DNA of 64,000 nucleotides from an uncultured Bacteroidia bacterium (GTDB lineage: Bacteria > Bacteroidota > Bacteroidia > Bacteroidales > Prolixibacteraceae), in assembly GCA_903918045.1 (NCBI GenBank), contig CAIXCY010000079.1, positions 1 to 64,000 on the forward strand, written 5' to 3'. Shown in pieces: positions 52,422 through 61,533 of the stretch. A program made the position numbers and the translations under genes. The first letter of the stretch is position 1. Every line of letters starts with the position of its first letter. The notes beneath the pieces were generated by a model. It made no database searches. It worked only from the letters and a program-made list of their open reading frames with translations, and had not been told where the DNA came from.

Positions 52422-53748
52422 ATTTTGAATAAAACTCCTTTCTGTAAGCGATATCACTGGCAGGAAAATGTTGTTTAAAGACCTTGTCAGAGGCCGCGCC
52501 ATGCTGAAAACGTCTTTTCTCAAAAACCGGCATCTCCATTCCTGTAATCGCCTTAACACCATCAAAAACCATCTGACCTTTAAGATCGTACAGTTTATTG
52601 TGGTCCCAGTTGGTCATTTCGATATATGGAATTCCCTCGGAAATTTCGATCACATTTGGGAGTGTATATGGACTGAATCCTTCGAAACCCAATAAATCGG
52701 CCGGGGCAAAGGATCTCATATATCCGCGGCTTAAGCCTCCGGAATAGGTCAGGGAATGTTTAATTGATTCTACTCCCCACCCTTCGTGGTACAACATGAG
52801 GTTATTCAGCACGCTGCGAATGGTCAATTCGGGATTCTCTTCGATCGGGTAGTCCTTCAGGTTTTCATCCCCACCGTCGCCGTCGATTAAGTATTTCCAC
52901 TCAGGGTAGCGGGAACGAATCCCCTTCAGAAGCGCCAGATTCATTGTTGCCGACTGGATATCAAGCGATTTATAATCTTCAACAACTTTTACCGCACTTT
53001 TCCAGTCCAAAGAGGAATAATCAACTTCGATGGGTTCAAGGAAGAGTTCGAGATTCAGAGCTCCAAGAAATTTTCTGGCCTGCAATAAATCGGCACCGTC
53101 ACCGTCAATCGAGAGTGTAAATGCTTTAAGTCTTGAGGGACTTTCGCCAAGTTCTCTGAGTGCATGATAAGTGAGTAAAAACACTGAACCACTATCAATT
53201 CCTGCAGAAAAAGTAACCCCAATCGGACCCGACTTAGCCCGTAACTGGATCCATTTTTTGATTTCGTTGTACAAAGTACCGATATAGTTTTCACTTACCT
53301 GAGCCTTATCTTCAATGGCAAATTTATTGCGTTCAGGGGTGAAGAACCGGGTATAGATGGGGTTCGGATCCGGGCAACCCAGAAGTTCAATTTTAGTAAT
53401 GTAGTGAGCCGGAGCCATCCGTGTATAAGATGGGTGAAACTGGTCATCCATCCCCTCTCTTTTCAGGTAATCATAAATAACATCAATACGTTCAGCGATG
53501 ATCAGACTTGGTCCAATCTGACGTTTTGCAATAAAATAACGGATCGGCCTGCCGATAGACCTTGCCATCCGGATTGTTTTCCCCTCAACGGATACGAGTG
53601 AGAACTGCCCGTCAATCTTACGGACAGCTTCAACATTCCCGGATCTGACAATATTTACTGCCTCTTCATGCGTCATATTATAAATAACATTCTTTTCCGG
53701 ATTCGTTAGATCCACGACATTGCTAACATACATACTGTTCATATTCAA
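52414..53748 (-). CDS. Asparagine-synthetase-like ATP-dependent ligase with inactive glutaminase half
   Basis: A 444-aa protein. The C-terminal half holds the ATP-pyrophosphatase site of asparagine synthetase B: SAGIDSG (181-187, equivalent to SGGxDS) and DGDGGDE (289-295). The N-terminal about 140 residues keep part of the class II glutamine-amidotransferase fold (DGQFSLVSVEGKTIRMARSIGRPIRYF). However, they lack the catalytic Cys right after the start Met, so glutamine hydrolysis is not expected. It probably adenylates a carboxyl group and couples it to ammonia or another amine; family relatives close rings in lasso peptides and beta-lactams. It is translationally coupled to the radical SAM gene, so the two likely act on the same product. 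Confidence 0.85.
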   Translation of the reverse strand: MNMNSMYVSNVVDLTNPEKNVIYNMTHEEAVNIVRSGNVEAVRKIDGQFSLVSVEGKTIRMARSIGRPIRYFIAKRQIGPSLIIAERIDVIYDYLKREGMDDQFHPSYTRMAPAHYITKIELLGCPDPNPIYTRFFTPERNKFAIEDKAQVSENYIGTLYNEIKKWIQLRAKSGPIGVTFSAGIDSGSVFLLTYHALRELGESPSRLKAFTLSIDGDGADLLQARKFLGALNLELFLEPIEVDYSSLDWKSAVKVVEDYKSLDIQSATMNLALLKGIRSRYPEWKYLIDGDGGDENLKDYPIEENPELTIRSVLNNLMLYHEGWGVESIKHSLTYSGGLSRGYMRSFAPADLLGFEGFSPYTLPNVIEISEGIPYIEMTNWDHNKLYDLKGQMVFDGVKAITGMEMPVFEKRRFQHGAASDKVFKQHFPASDIAYRKEFYSKYE

Positions 53749-53769
53749 TCTTTTATTTTGTTTTGAAAC

Positions 53770-54207
53770 CTAATTTTTTCTCATTCTAATTTTCCCATCC
53801 ACCATTAAACCTTTACCTTCCTGATAGGCAATCATCTCAGCAAATGTTTTAACCGTAAACGACTTGTCCCCACAACACCGGCCTGAACATGTAAAGGCAA
53901 ATTTCCTGTATTTGATTTTTTTTTCCGTATCATCAATTAAAGAGCTAAGGGAAATAAACCCTTTTTCATCTGCATCTGAAGCCCATATGGGTTCATTCTG
54001 GGAATCAGAAATCCGGACCCATCCCTCAAACATGTTATTTGCCACACTTAACTTAAAATGCCTGTACACATTTCCTATATTCTGGCATCCAATCCAGGCA
54101 CCCTGGATATCGTTCATAACAGCTTCCTCATTATTAATATCAGCTGAATTAGAACAGCTTAAAAAAACAAAAAATAAACCGACCAGCCAATAACCTCTTA
54201 TATTCAT
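53770..54207 (-). CDS. Small Cys-containing lipoprotein, unknown function
   Basis: 145 aa from the Met at 54207, which gives a good lipoprotein signal (WLVGLFFVFLSC); an upstream start at 54243 adds 12 polar residues and is less likely. The mature protein looks beta-rich with a lipocalin-like feel (DIQGAWIGCQN, MFEGWVRISD, GLMVDGKIRMRKN). It has a distinctive CSGRCC cluster plus a further Cys in IGCQN. The cysteines may form disulfides or hold a metal. It lies between CRTAC1 (40 nt) and the ligase (21 nt) in the minus-strand operon. I do not recognise the family. Confidence 0.7.
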   Translation of the reverse strand: MNIRGYWLVGLFFVFLSCSNSADINNEEAVMNDIQGAWIGCQNIGNVYRHFKLSVANNMFEGWVRISDSQNEPIWASDADEKGFISLSSLIDDTEKKIKYRKFAFTCSGRCCGDKSFTVKTFAEMIAYQEGKGLMVDGKIRMRKN

Positions 54208-54247
54208 TGCTAATATGAATTTAGAATTAAAATCGAATGACACGATT

Positions 54248-55933
54248 TTATTTAGTCATTATCCCTTTTCCCTGCATAATGACTAAATACTTGTCACTAT
54301 CAATATTCTTAAAAATCTCTTTCTTCCCGTCAGACCATTTAACCTCAAGCTGGTCGACATTTTTTTGTTTTCCAAGTCCGATATGCATCCTTGGATCATT
54401 GTTGGAGAGGTAACTTGTCGCCCACTGGTTAATCAAAACCTGTTTTTTACTACCGGAAGTAACAGTCACTTTGGCTCCAATTGCCGCGGCAGGACCGTTT
54501 ATCCCCTTTAGAGTCAATCCAAGCCAATGGTTGCCGTTTCCACCCTCATTTTTAAGAAGTGCTGCAGTGGCCTGTTTATCGACGTGAGTGATGATTATAT
54601 CCAGAAATCCATCATTGTTAAAATCCCAGACAGCCAACCCCCGGCCGGAACGTTTGGTTGAAAAATAGGATCCATGCTCTTTCCCCACATTTTTAAAATG
54701 GCCTTCCCCGTCGTTCTCGAGCAATAACGGGTATTGAAGGATCAGTTCCTCCGCAGTTCCGTTTGCGGTCACAATATCAAGATCTCCGTCATTATCATAG
54801 TCCAGAAATTGGGCACCCCAGCAACCCTTCCCTTCCATCTCCGAGGCAAGGCCACTCGCTTTTGTAATATCCTCAAAGGTACCGTTGCCAAGATTGCGGT
54901 ACAGGGCACCGTGATCCAAATCGGAAACCAGGATGTCTGTTAAACCATCTCCATCGATATCTCCGATTGAGGCATGCATTGAACCTGTGCCTATTCCCTG
55001 ATCGTTGGCTGCCACACCGGCCGCTACAGCAACTTCCTTATAGACTCCGTTATCATTACGGAAAAGGAAATTCAGCTGATGATCGTTGGCCTGAAGAATA
55101 TCAAGATCGCCATCGTCATCATAATCAAATACAGTCAGTCCCATACATTTTGAATTTGGAAAGTACAGGTTATTTTTCTGTGTAACATCAACAAATTTTC
55201 CGTTCGGCTGCTGTTCATAAAGTATTGAAGGCTGGCCATTATACTCAGCAGGGCTGGGCATTAAATCGGGTGTTCCGGGCGAATTGTAAGCAGGATCAAA
55301 GGCCATGAAATTACCAACCATGGCATCGAGCCTGCCATCCTTATTGTAATCCCAGAATGAAACCCCGATGCTCCATTTTGTGAACCCGTTTAATTTCTCT
55401 GGACCGGCAAGGCCCAATGAACTTGTGATATCCCTGAACGTACCATCGCCGTTATTATGATAGAAAATATTCGGACCGTAATTCAGAACATAAAGATCCT
55501 GGAAACCATCATTATCCAGGTCAATCGCTCCGGCAGCCTCGCTCCACTGATGGCCGCCCACCCCCGCTTTTTCAGAAACTTCAGTAAATGTGCCGTTACC
55601 GTTATTTTTGTAAAGCTCATTGTGTGCATTTTTAAAAACTTTACCCTCAGGATCTGAAATCCCTTCAAGATAAGCCCCATTCATCAGGTAAAGATCCATT
55701 AGCCCGTCATTGTTGTAATCAAATACGGTGATACCAGAACCGCTGCTCTCCAGGATATTCTTGTAAGAGAAGTCGCCAATGGTGTACTTGAAATTAATTC
55801 CGGCCTTACTGGTTACATCAGTAAACATTACAGGTTTATTCTGAGCAGAAAGATTAGCAGATAAGACTATCAGCAACAGGAGGGAAAATGAGCAGTAAAG
55901 CTTACAAGCCACGGAATCAGTTTTAGGAATCAT
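54248..55933 (-). CDS. CRTAC1-type FG-GAP/ASPIC-UnbV exported protein
   Basis: A 561-aa exported protein with a signal peptide (CSFSLLLLIVLSANLSAQ). FG-GAP repeats with calcium loops run throughout (VFDYNNDGLMDLYL, AIDLDNDGFQDLYVL, VFDYDDDGDLDILQ, LDYDNDGDLDIVTA). The ASPIC/UnbV domain closes it (AAIGAKVTVTSGSKKQVLINQWATSYLSNNDPRMHIGLG). It is expected to be a seven-bladed propeller in the periplasm or on the surface. Its start is 1 nt from the stop of the upstream TPR-CRTAC1 gene, indicating coupled expression, and the two proteins may form a complex. Confidence 0.9.
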   Translation of the reverse strand: MIPKTDSVACKLYCSFSLLLLIVLSANLSAQNKPVMFTDVTSKAGINFKYTIGDFSYKNILESSGSGITVFDYNNDGLMDLYLMNGAYLEGISDPEGKVFKNAHNELYKNNGNGTFTEVSEKAGVGGHQWSEAAGAIDLDNDGFQDLYVLNYGPNIFYHNNGDGTFRDITSSLGLAGPEKLNGFTKWSIGVSFWDYNKDGRLDAMVGNFMAFDPAYNSPGTPDLMPSPAEYNGQPSILYEQQPNGKFVDVTQKNNLYFPNSKCMGLTVFDYDDDGDLDILQANDHQLNFLFRNDNGVYKEVAVAAGVAANDQGIGTGSMHASIGDIDGDGLTDILVSDLDHGALYRNLGNGTFEDITKASGLASEMEGKGCWGAQFLDYDNDGDLDIVTANGTAEELILQYPLLLENDGEGHFKNVGKEHGSYFSTKRSGRGLAVWDFNNDGFLDIIITHVDKQATAALLKNEGGNGNHWLGLTLKGINGPAAAIGAKVTVTSGSKKQVLINQWATSYLSNNDPRMHIGLGKQKNVDQLEVKWSDGKKEIFKNIDSDKYLVIMQGKGIMTK

Positions 55934-55934
55934 A

Positions 55935-58900
55935 TTAATTATGTCTGTTTTTAATTACGTTTCGGTAGTCTTCTGGTGTGACAACCCGGGTGTTATATTC
56001 TCTGATGAATTTATCAAGATCCGGATTGTTGGGATAGGAATCTTCCAACGATGGAGGGTAGCTTTTCATGCCGTGAAAAGGGAGCGGCAAGACGGTACCG
56101 CCAAGGGCAGTATTCAAATCGCCGTCTTTGACCCATCCTACGCTATGGATCATGAAATCCCGTTTCCATCCTTTTTTCAATTCAGGTAATCCTTTGGTAT
56201 CAAACTTAATCGATGTTTCATCCCCCGCATTGGAGATAATGTATTTGTTATCCGATTCCAGAAGAAGCGGCAGCACATCACCATAGCGAGTGTAATTACC
56301 TGTCAGGTCGCGCCACTTTTTCGTTTTATCAACACTCGAATAATCAAACCAATGAGGCCCATAGCGCCCCCCTTTTTTATAGGTTTGTGAAAAGCCCCTG
56401 TAATGAATCTCTGCGGAGGAAGGATTTAAATAAGTTGAAATGACCGGTACACTGGAAATACCCTCCGAAAAAAAGATCTGATCCCAATAAATCTCCATAT
56501 TTGTTTGGATTCTGATGCGATGATCCGAAGAAAGAAATTTACCCGAAAGATCGGCAATTACAGTTTTATCCTTCCCCATCGGAAAGCCAAGATTGTCTAT
56601 GACTGTTTCCCATTCACCCTTTTTGTTGATAACCTGGATGACCGGTGGTTGAACTTTGAGTTTTTCTGATTGCGAAATGGCAACATTGATGCTTGCATCG
56701 GTTGGGAATATCCAGCCATTAAGGAAGATGGAGAGGTTTTTGGATTGACCAGCTGTGCCGGGATCAAGAATCAGCTCATGCATTTCAGTAACACCCTGAT
56801 AGGTATCTGGCTTAAAGTCAGATATATATTTATCATCCTTTTCCAAAATCAGAGAAAGCACGTCGTTTCCATTAGAATCCTTTGCAGATACAGGGAATTG
56901 CCTTTTAGGAACCTGGATGATCTTTAGTCCGGGGAAAGGAGGAGGAGAAAATTGTTCCGGAACGAACACTTCAACAGAATCGGGATGATCAACCGAAACC
57001 AACTGTATTTTGTCCATATAGATCGTTTCCCAAAGTTCGGAGGTCACCTGAATCTTGTATTCGCCGTCTTCTGCCTTTAAGTTTTCCACCGGGATTTTGA
57101 GAAAATCATCGGAAGCATTTGGGAAAGCATGCTTTGTTGTACCCCCCATAATCCCGAGTGGCATACCAAGCGCACTGCGCCATATAATATCCTTCGCAAA
57201 AACATATTTATTACCATCCCAGGTATAGAGGAAGGGGCAGGAACCTTTGAGTGTTTGAGATTCAATGAGTGCCTGATCAGCCCCGGGAAGAAATACATTC
57301 TGAGGTACTCCGTTTGTCCATGTAATCCGGATCACATCGGCCTTTGTACGATTTCCCAGTCCAAAATGGAGATTAGGATCCGTTACGACCAGGGTCTGGT
57401 AAAGGTCACCGGCACGCATCTCAACTTTTGCCCCGATCCCAAAATGGTTATTTTTGGCTGATCCGGCCCTTAAACCCACCAGTTTCATATTTACATAATG
57501 GTTAATATTCCCTCCGTCATTACGCAGCAGGGATACACCACCGTGCAGACCTGCAATCACTACATCGAGATCACCATCTTCATTATAGTCAAACAGCGCT
57601 ATTTGTCTTCCCAATTTTGGTTCATCAGGCAAAATTTGGGAAACGTCCGTAAAATTTCCTTTCCCGTCATTGTGATACAATAAGAGGCCACGTCCCCCTT
57701 TTTCATCCGACTCGCCTGCAATTATAAGATCCAGAAATCCATCGTTATCAAAATCAAAAAACTTTGCGTCCCACGCCTTAACGTGTGCGAGTGCAGAAAA
57801 CATCTCCTTCGATTTTTTGACCTGTTCAAAGGTTCCATTGCCCAGGTTGCGGAATAAACCACTTTCTCCTCCGTTAACCGAAGTAATGAACACGTCAAGG
57901 AACCCATCATTATTGTAATCACCGACTGCAACCGAAGTGGAGCCTCCATTGCTTTTCAGCCCGCTTTTTTCGGTTATATCCTTAAAAATCCCCTGCCGCT
58001 GATTTGAAAATAGGGTATTACTCCCGTTTTTATTTATAACCAAAAGGTCTATATCTCCATCATCATCAAAATCGCCAAAAGCAGCATTTCTGCTGTTCAG
58101 ATTGGCTCCTGACAGACCCATTTTTTCTGCCTGTTCCAAAAATGACCCGTCACCGTTATTGCGAAACAGCAGGTTTGAATTCGTACCTGTTTCAAATAAA
58201 TCAAGATCTCCGTCATGATCAAGATCAAAGAATAATGCCTTATTGCCACCTGTCTTGCTCCCTATCTTCGCTGCGGAAGTGACATCCTCAAAAATTCCTT
58301 TTCCGGCATTTCGGTATAAAATATCTCCCCCCTCCTTAACAATGTATAAATCCATAAATCCATCGTTGTCGTAATCGGCAAAAGCGGCCGAAGATTCCTT
58401 GCCGGTGTGTCTGATACCCACTTCTTTTGAAACATCCCTGAAGCGCCCCATGTCATTATTGAAGAGGTAATGCTGATACGAGGAGGAAGCCGGATTATAA
58501 CTTCCAACATAAAGGTCCACATCACCGTCGCCATCATAATCGGCTGCCTCAACATGAGTGAAATCACCCATTCCGGCGTTTTCACCTTCGCTGAATGTCG
58601 GAACACTATCTAAACCCGCAGAAGCTGTGACATTTGTGAATTTAATTACATCAAGAATTGATTTATTTTCGACAGGCTCAGAGGTGGATTGCTGGTCATA
58701 AGTAATTAACGGGAAACCAATCAATGACCCTCCCGGACCTTTCAATTCCATGATACCTGCCTGGTACGGAGAGGTGACCTTCAGGTAATTATGAAAAATA
58801 GTGAACTGAACAAAAGCCTGATCCTTATCGGATTTCCTCAGCAAGGAAAGGGCATTGTCGTAATAATCCACCGCTTCTTTGGGAAACTCAGGGAATTGCT

Positions 58901-59501
58901 TTTGAATAATCTCCAGTTGCTCTATCGCCTTGTCAAGGTCGCCATCGCGGATAAACAGTTCGGTCAGACTAAGATGGGGAACCAGGTTTCCCGGCGCTTT
59001 TTCGACCAGATGAAGGAGGTAATGCTTTCGTTGTATTTTAGATTCAGCATCTGAACCGGCAGCCACCAATTCAGAAATAAAATAGAGTATTTTAAGGTGA
59101 TCGGGTGAGATTTTAAGCGCCTCCTCAAGAGCTGAAACAGCCTTTTCGCGTTCATCATTCATTTGGTAGACAGTTGCCAGCAGCAACCTGATGTCTGGAT
59201 CTTTTGAATCGATTTTAAGCGCTTTAAAAAGTTGATTTTCAGCCTCAGGGTACTTGCCCATTCTTAAATAGGCCAGCCCAAGATTGGCATATCCAAGTTT
59301 TTCATTTGGCGCAAGTTTGATAAATTTTTGAAATTCCTTTTCAGCCTCTTCGAGTTTAAACTCTTCCAGATAGGCAAGACCAAGGGTTTGCGTGGTCATC
59401 AAATCGAGCGATTTCTGCTTGCTGTCCTGGGGACTATCGGTACAAAAAAACAGAACATTGGAACACAGCAATATAAAAATTAAAGTACTTATGTTTTTCA
59501 T
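55935..59501 (-). CDS. TPR-CRTAC1 lipoprotein with large uncharacterised C-terminal region
   Basis: A 1188-aa lipoprotein (lipobox VLFFC, Cys20). TPR units cover about 35-230 (GLAYLEEFKLEEAEKEFQKFIKLAPN, LGLAYLRMGKYPEAENQLFKAL). FG-GAP repeats run about 310-665 with at least seven D-x-D-x-D-G loops. An ASPIC/UnbV module spans about 688-740. From residue 755 (CPFLYTWDG) to the end there are about 430 residues of conserved-looking, beta-rich sequence that I cannot place. The TPR part suggests it scaffolds other exported proteins. It is encoded 39 nt downstream of the receptor gene and 1 nt upstream of the second CRTAC1 gene. Confidence 0.88.
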   Translation of the reverse strand: MKNISTLIFILLCSNVLFFCTDSPQDSKQKSLDLMTTQTLGLAYLEEFKLEEAEKEFQKFIKLAPNEKLGYANLGLAYLRMGKYPEAENQLFKALKIDSKDPDIRLLLATVYQMNDEREKAVSALEEALKISPDHLKILYFISELVAAGSDAESKIQRKHYLLHLVEKAPGNLVPHLSLTELFIRDGDLDKAIEQLEIIQKQFPEFPKEAVDYYDNALSLLRKSDKDQAFVQFTIFHNYLKVTSPYQAGIMELKGPGGSLIGFPLITYDQQSTSEPVENKSILDVIKFTNVTASAGLDSVPTFSEGENAGMGDFTHVEAADYDGDGDVDLYVGSYNPASSSYQHYLFNNDMGRFRDVSKEVGIRHTGKESSAAFADYDNDGFMDLYIVKEGGDILYRNAGKGIFEDVTSAAKIGSKTGGNKALFFDLDHDGDLDLFETGTNSNLLFRNNGDGSFLEQAEKMGLSGANLNSRNAAFGDFDDDGDIDLLVINKNGSNTLFSNQRQGIFKDITEKSGLKSNGGSTSVAVGDYNNDGFLDVFITSVNGGESGLFRNLGNGTFEQVKKSKEMFSALAHVKAWDAKFFDFDNDGFLDLIIAGESDEKGGRGLLLYHNDGKGNFTDVSQILPDEPKLGRQIALFDYNEDGDLDVVIAGLHGGVSLLRNDGGNINHYVNMKLVGLRAGSAKNNHFGIGAKVEMRAGDLYQTLVVTDPNLHFGLGNRTKADVIRITWTNGVPQNVFLPGADQALIESQTLKGSCPFLYTWDGNKYVFAKDIIWRSALGMPLGIMGGTTKHAFPNASDDFLKIPVENLKAEDGEYKIQVTSELWETIYMDKIQLVSVDHPDSVEVFVPEQFSPPPFPGLKIIQVPKRQFPVSAKDSNGNDVLSLILEKDDKYISDFKPDTYQGVTEMHELILDPGTAGQSKNLSIFLNGWIFPTDASINVAISQSEKLKVQPPVIQVINKKGEWETVIDNLGFPMGKDKTVIADLSGKFLSSDHRIRIQTNMEIYWDQIFFSEGISSVPVISTYLNPSSAEIHYRGFSQTYKKGGRYGPHWFDYSSVDKTKKWRDLTGNYTRYGDVLPLLLESDNKYIISNAGDETSIKFDTKGLPELKKGWKRDFMIHSVGWVKDGDLNTALGGTVLPLPFHGMKSYPPSLEDSYPNNPDLDKFIREYNTRVVTPEDYRNVIKNRHN

Positions 59502-59540
59502 AACCTCAAAAATAAGAAATTAGTGGAATATAGGTACAGC

Positions 59541-60665
59541 CTATTTTCCCAATGCAACCGGCAACCCATTTTTTATTTCAATCAGACTGGCAGCGCCCAC
59601 GCGATTTCCCCGATCATCACATTGAATTGATCCTGTAACCCCTTTATAATGTATTCCTGCGAGCGCTTTTTGTACAGCTTCGCGATCTGTGCCATATTTT
59701 TGCAGTGCCTCAATGATCAGATTCATTCCATCGAAAGCAAAAGCAGCTGCATCACCTGGCATTTGATGATAATTTTTCAGAAATTCATTTTGAAAGGCCA
59801 ATCTATCTGATGTTAAATAGTTTGCATAAGAAACTAAGACGACACCTTCGAATTTTCTTAAGTCTTCTTCAGAGTTTTCATCTTCGCCAAGAAGCGATAA
59901 CGAACCGAAAACCTGCTGATTCATATTCCGTATACGCAGTTGTTGAATCAATTTACCCGAGGCTCCAGGTTTTCCAAACAGAACAATACCATTGACATCT
60001 GCTTTACAGATCTGATTAAGTAACGCACTAAAATCGGTTAAGGAGTTATCATACGAAAATTGGTAAGGATCTGTTTTACCCGCGCTTTTCACTTTTTTCA
60101 GAAAGCTTTTTAATGCCAGTTTTGAATCGTAACCATCGTCTGATACTGCGGCTATTTTCGAAATTCCTCTTTTAGTATAAATTTCATTCATTATAGCCTC
60201 AGCCTGTTGAAGGTCGTTTGGCACGGTGTTAAAAAACCAGGGGACAAAAGCCTGGGATAGCGTGGGGTCACTGGCCCAGGCTGACACAAAAACGACCTGA
60301 GCTTTTGCCGCGACCTGTTCTACCAGGTGTGCATTTCGCCCATCGTGAGAGCCCAGGATGGCACAAACCCCTTCTTTGAAGATCAGGTTCACAGCCTCCT
60401 TTGACCCTGTTCCCCAGGAACCTTCCATCGAGCGGGTAATTAATTGAAACGACCTGCCTTTAATTCCACCCTTTTCGTTTGCTTTTCGAATCGCTATTTC
60501 AGCGCCATTTCTGGCTTGGGTATATTTACTATCCTGAATGAGTAGTCCTATTTTAATGGTTTTATCCGTCTCTTTTGGAATCTGTGATGCAATCGCATTA
60601 TGAACAAATAAGGCTAACAACGCGGAGATAATCCATGTTGGAAAAAAAAGACTGATTAAGTTCAT
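59541..60665 (-). CDS. Branched-chain-amino-acid-type periplasmic receptor (Peripla_BP_6), orphan
   Basis: A 374-aa exported type I periplasmic binding protein (signal about 1-27, [17 protein letters not shown]). Family features are [69 protein letters not shown] and [18 protein letters not shown]. Such proteins bind branched-chain amino acids, amides, aromatics or similar small molecules. No ABC permease or ATPase gene is nearby, so it may act as a sensor or as part of the CRTAC1 assembly rather than in transport. Its start overlaps the stop of the DAHP synthase gene by 4 nt (ATGA). Confidence 0.87.
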   Translation of the reverse strand: MNLISLFFPTWIISALLALFVHNAIASQIPKETDKTIKIGLLIQDSKYTQARNGAEIAIRKANEKGGIKGRSFQLITRSMEGSWGTGSKEAVNLIFKEGVCAILGSHDGRNAHLVEQVAAKAQVVFVSAWASDPTLSQAFVPWFFNTVPNDLQQAEAIMNEIYTKRGISKIAAVSDDGYDSKLALKSFLKKVKSAGKTDPYQFSYDNSLTDFSALLNQICKADVNGIVLFGKPGASGKLIQQLRIRNMNQQVFGSLSLLGEDENSEEDLRKFEGVVLVSYANYLTSDRLAFQNEFLKNYHQMPGDAAAFAFDGMNLIIEALQKYGTDREAVQKALAGIHYKGVTGSIQCDDRGNRVGAASLIEIKNGLPVALGK

Positions 60666-61525
60666 AAATAAATTTCCCGGCCAATTGCCCTGGCTATTTT
60701 CTGGAGATCAGGCATTAATCTGTCAAATTCATCAAGACTAAGCGATTGATTTCCATCACATAAAGCCTGTTCAGGTTTGTAATGAACCTCTATGATCAGA
60801 CCGTCAGCTCCAACGGCCAAAGCAGCCTTTGACATCGAAGGTACCATCCAGCGCAGCCCGGTTCCATGACTGGGATCGACGATAACGGGAAGATGAGTGA
60901 GTCTTTTGAGCATCGGAACGGCGCTGAGGTCGAGTGTATTGCGGGTAGCAGTTTCAAAAGTGCGGATTCCGCGTTCGCAAAGAATTACCTGATTGTTTCC
61001 CTGGTTAAGAATATATTCTGCAGCCAGTAAAAACTCCTCTATCGTTGACATCATCCCCCGCTTAAGCAAAATGGGTTTTTTGCACATTCCTGCTTCCTTC
61101 AAAAGGGGAAAATTTTGCATATTCCGTGAACCTATCTGGAGCATATCGGCATAGGAGGCTACCAATTCAACCTGCCTGGTATCCATCACTTCGGTGACCA
61201 GGGGCAACCCTGATTCCTTTTGTATCATTGCCAGCAGTTTTAACCCCTCTTCGCCCAGACCCTGAAACGAGTATGGTGATGAGCGTGGTTTGAAGGCGCC
61301 ACCTCTTAGGATCTTCGCCCCGGATGACTTTACAGCCATCGCAGTCTCAAAAAGTTGTTCCCAGCTTTCAACCGCACATGGTCCTGCAATTACAACAATG
61401 TCAGTACCGCCTATCTTTGTTCCGCCAATATTTACAATTGTACCTGCCGGATTCGACGCGAGGTCAACCCTTGAGGGAGAGGCCGGTGCAAGAGTTACAG
61501 GAGTGTTACATTGATTAGTTTCCAT
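60662..61525 (-). CDS. 3-deoxy-7-phosphoheptulonate (DAHP) synthase, AroAI-beta type
   Basis: A 287-aa enzyme that condenses phosphoenolpyruvate and erythrose-4-phosphate to DAHP, the first step to aromatic compounds. Active-site motifs are intact: [68 protein letters not shown] and VDPSHGTG. There is no regulatory ACT or chorismate-mutase domain, so it lacks the obvious feedback control of housekeeping forms. It is embedded between two receptor genes (8-nt gap upstream, 4-nt overlap downstream), so it appears to serve this locus, either supplying a shikimate-derived building block or as a paralogue used for another aldol reaction. Confidence 0.9.
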   Translation of the reverse strand: METNQCNTPVTLAPASPSRVDLASNPAGTIVNIGGTKIGGTDIVVIAGPCAVESWEQLFETAMAVKSSGAKILRGGAFKPRSSPYSFQGLGEEGLKLLAMIQKESGLPLVTEVMDTRQVELVASYADMLQIGSRNMQNFPLLKEAGMCKKPILLKRGMMSTIEEFLLAAEYILNQGNNQVILCERGIRTFETATRNTLDLSAVPMLKRLTHLPVIVDPSHGTGLRWMVPSMSKAALAVGADGLIIEVHYKPEQALCDGNQSLSLDEFDRLMPDLQKIARAIGREIYL

Positions 61526-61533
61526 CTCATTTT

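Noticed and set aside
52414-54243. Lasso-peptide or other RiPP cluster based on the AsnB-like gene
   Set aside because: No transglutaminase-like protease (B2), PqqD-like recognition protein or short precursor peptide gene was seen; the small lipoprotein is too long and has a normal lipoprotein signal.
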